Positions 8,301-9,180 of a stretch of 9,180 nucleotides of DNA are shown here, in pieces. The position numbers and the translations under genes were made by a program. Each line of letters opens with the position of its first letter. Positions within the stretch are counted from its first letter, which is position 1. The DNA comes from Acidobacteriota bacterium. Lineage in GTDB: Bacteria; Acidobacteriota; UBA6911; RPQK01; JAPXNP01. The DNA is taken from NCBI GenBank assembly GCA_030614585.1, contig JAUWTT010000120.1, forward strand, positions 1 to 9,180, written 5' to 3'. The notes under the pieces were generated by a model, which was not told the DNA's origin, made no database searches, and saw only the letters and a list, made by a program, of their open reading frames with translations.

Positions 8301-9069
8301 GACCGGAGACGACCTGCCTGTGGTTTTAGCCCTGGCGGAAGGTGGAAAATCGAGGTTTCTCCAGCAGCGCACTTCCGAGATTTTACGGCTCCTTGAACAA
8401 GGCTTTGCCGTGTGCATCCCGGACTGTCGGGGTACCGGAGAGACTGAACCTGACCAGTACAATCGAAGCGACGAACCGGCGCTCTCCTCGATCGAGATGG
8501 GCGGAACCTTGCTCGGCTCCCGCCTCAAGGATGCCCGAACGGTCCTCGAGTACCTGAAGCACAGGCCCGGTATCGACGATAAGCGAATCTCACTCTGGGG
8601 AGAATCATTCGCTCCGGTCAACCGAGACTCAATTTGGGTTGACGAGCTGCAAGGGAAGCCTGTTTCGCCCCAGATTCAGCACTTGTCCAGTCCGCTCGGT
8701 GCCCACCTGGCTCTCTTACTCGCGTTTTACCATCCGGAGGTTCATGCAGTAGCCGCCCGAGGTGCACTGATCAGTTATCTCTCCCTGCTGGAGGACAACT
8801 TCATATACGCGCCCTTCGACATCCTCGTGCCGCGACTACTGGAGGTCGCCGATATCAGTGATATTGCATCATCGGTGAATCCAACCCCTCTTCTTCTCGT
8901 AGCACCCGTGACCGGGCGCAACTTCCCTGCCTCCAATTCAGACATCAACCGATTCCGGCAGGTGGTTGATGCCTATGGTTCACCGGCCGACCTGACTATT
9001 GAACCGGGGACGTCGGAGCCTGAACAGGTGGGCGCCCACATCGTCGATTGGCTGGTTGAGAGAAAGTGA
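5329..9069 (+). CDS. Exported CBM9-CBM9-hydrolase-hydrolase multidomain esterase-like protein (gene C)
   Basis: This is a 1246-residue protein. Residues 1-31 form a Sec signal peptide (MNGYCQRR, hydrophobic core, cut near LAAG|SQN). Residues about 38-245 and 262-458 resemble CBM9-like beta-sandwich domains: an IDGKLSDVLW opening, EDRIRFQI, then GWSVEIGVPL in the first, and GSLWDD, DDHVVVHL and CWMVKLNLPLEE in the second. CBM9 domains bind sugar chain ends. A helical segment leads to alpha/beta-hydrolase domain 1 (about 520-850), which has IGYGERL (641-647) and AFAPRKLVYAHEF (758-770). Its elbow reads GSVTWGGG (704-711) and residues 812-845 contain no His, so classical catalysis is doubtful. 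A helical, EPEPEP-containing linker (about 900-955) leads to domain 2 (about 965-1246), with PDCRGTGE, elbow LWGESFA (Ser1093) and late His1237. Likely role: binding to and de-esterifying a glycan outside the cytoplasm. The substrate is unknown, and its hydrolase half is paralogous to gene A. Confidence 0.85.
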   Translation: MNGYCQRRIVSAVITWIIGVSLSTLSPLAAGSQNPVSRSLRIPETSADWIIDGKLSDVLWLEAEQLEFTPSLEGVPEDLGGTVRVLMRRSQLCLGSFLPEPGGKVQARSIGYNPTWEKYALTSPAVEDRIRFQIRETSSSKVSSLLEITLNAWGAIRVERDGLPVSQSEIQGAATISPEGWSVEIGVPLRELGLSGIPRDIHFSVVRIRCARPLAPEFRWQTSEYVFPIGDYADNARAGETKAAVYAPPQVGNAGPPLEVARVQKVPPLDISWSGSLWDDIPGFELPRNESHPRPARYPTEVKWVHDGRILQVFFRNVEDGRLDVNADTRDANVGSDDHVVVHLALTGSASVQILANPVGAIFDALSRGPRAYTSSTGSIDAKIDGRFIKEKDCWMVKLNLPLEEIANALGESGVPKKWKVLIGRVRRERPGEPAETSTLPVIGSPFLNAPARYRSLILSDRSPLEIPSPEPAFRAGAINTARAELANLDPDALSRVQRKYYDVTHMVQRQIDKQTKTLAMEEHSEWDQVKTLQDWETFRDKRISILHEALGEFPRKRCNLDYRITSTYHGEGYQIQNIVYRSRPGFYIAANLYLPENPPEKMPGMIVLPAHHYPKKHGEMKDTGMIWARTGVAVLVMEHIGYGERLETSPLYRQAYESEYLLSLQLELVGQSLQGWIVYDIMRTVDLFEELGYIDPDRILLLGSVTWGGGRRAAPAGLFDERIDAEIIYNLGRVYRYGWGIRNMINHKITPWFIVNAFAPRKLVYAHEFWYEGEEGPGYPSVWVPAWPRYQRIYRLYGAEQNLAVAQGEGLLRAGATEFVPAGDCYMLGTLQRRSLYPILETWFDIPLPLEADRNLPKDSGLGDVRHSADYPLIKYQESLRRPPDSAILSIPPSVSTRLDRKALHQIAAEMGRELLTDARRKRQTSSPEERRRALGMQLTRILGDIEPEPEPRVTDLWKKALSSAELEAIIIETEPGILVPLFLLTPRASTGDDLPVVLALAEGGKSRFLQQRTSEILRLLEQGFAVCIPDCRGTGETEPDQYNRSDEPALSSIEMGGTLLGSRLKDARTVLEYLKHRPGIDDKRISLWGESFAPVNRDSIWVDELQGKPVSPQIQHLSSPLGAHLALLLAFYHPEVHAVAARGALISYLSLLEDNFIYAPFDILVPRLLEVADISDIASSVNPTPLLLVAPVTGRNFPASNSDINRFRQVVDAYGSPADLTIEPGTSEPEQVGAHIVDWLVERK

Positions 9070-9180
9070 TTAGTGCCACAGAAAACACGACGAGTTGCTC
9101 CACTATTCTTGATTCCATCGTCTCCTACTTGTTCCGGGTTGACTAAATCGATTCTGTTAGCTGTAACCCCCGGCGCCACC

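Noticed and set aside
9136..9169. Imperfect hairpin downstream of gene C (GGGTT/AACCC and CTAA/TTAG with an internal loop)
   Set aside because: Interrupted stem, 10-base loop and no T-run, and the window ends just after. Too weak to call a terminator for gene C.

Overview
The window is bacterial, moderately GC-rich by eye, and holds one partial and three complete protein genes. No rRNA, tRNA, CRISPR array, transposase or phage gene was seen. All three complete genes encode exported proteins that look like polysaccharide- or glycan-degrading enzymes. Tandem acetylxylan-esterase-like alpha/beta hydrolases, CBM9-like domains and a DUF4091/GH123-type lipoprotein are typical of heterotrophic Acidobacteriota, Planctomycetota, Verrucomicrobiota and related uncultured lineages. 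That assignment rests on family content only, and the phylum cannot be fixed from this sequence.

Layout: (1) bases 1-572, plus strand: C-terminal end of a TPR-repeat protein whose start lies outside the window. (2) 573-791: intergenic, with no convincing gene. (3) 792-3074, plus: gene A, an exported protein with two tandem alpha/beta-hydrolase domains, the first with an intact-looking Ser-Asp-His set and the second with Lys at the nucleophile position. (4) 3075-3179: short gap between convergent genes, without a clear terminator. (5) 3180-4919, minus: gene B, a GH123-like/DUF4091 lipoprotein that keeps the Asp-Glu catalytic pair. (6) 4920-5328: a 409-base divergent control region with a candidate extended -10 promoter for gene B, a candidate sigma70-type promoter for gene C, a perfect 8-bp dyad at about -65 of gene C, and several small hairpins. 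(7) 5329-9069, plus: gene C, a 1246-residue exported protein with two CBM9-like domains followed by two alpha/beta-hydrolase domains. (8) 9070-9180: no gene recognised.

How the genes may work together (inference): gene C would bind a carbohydrate through its CBM9-like domains and remove ester groups, gene A would be a second esterase, and gene B would remove terminal N-acetylhexosamine (GH123 members act on beta-linked GalNAc). The hydrolase halves of A and C are recognisably paralogous. Each seems to keep catalytic residues in only one of its two domains, the first in A and the second in C. This mirrored loss is the most unusual thing in the window. I found no clear evidence of a wholly new system; it reads as a small accessory glycan-utilisation locus with odd enzymes.
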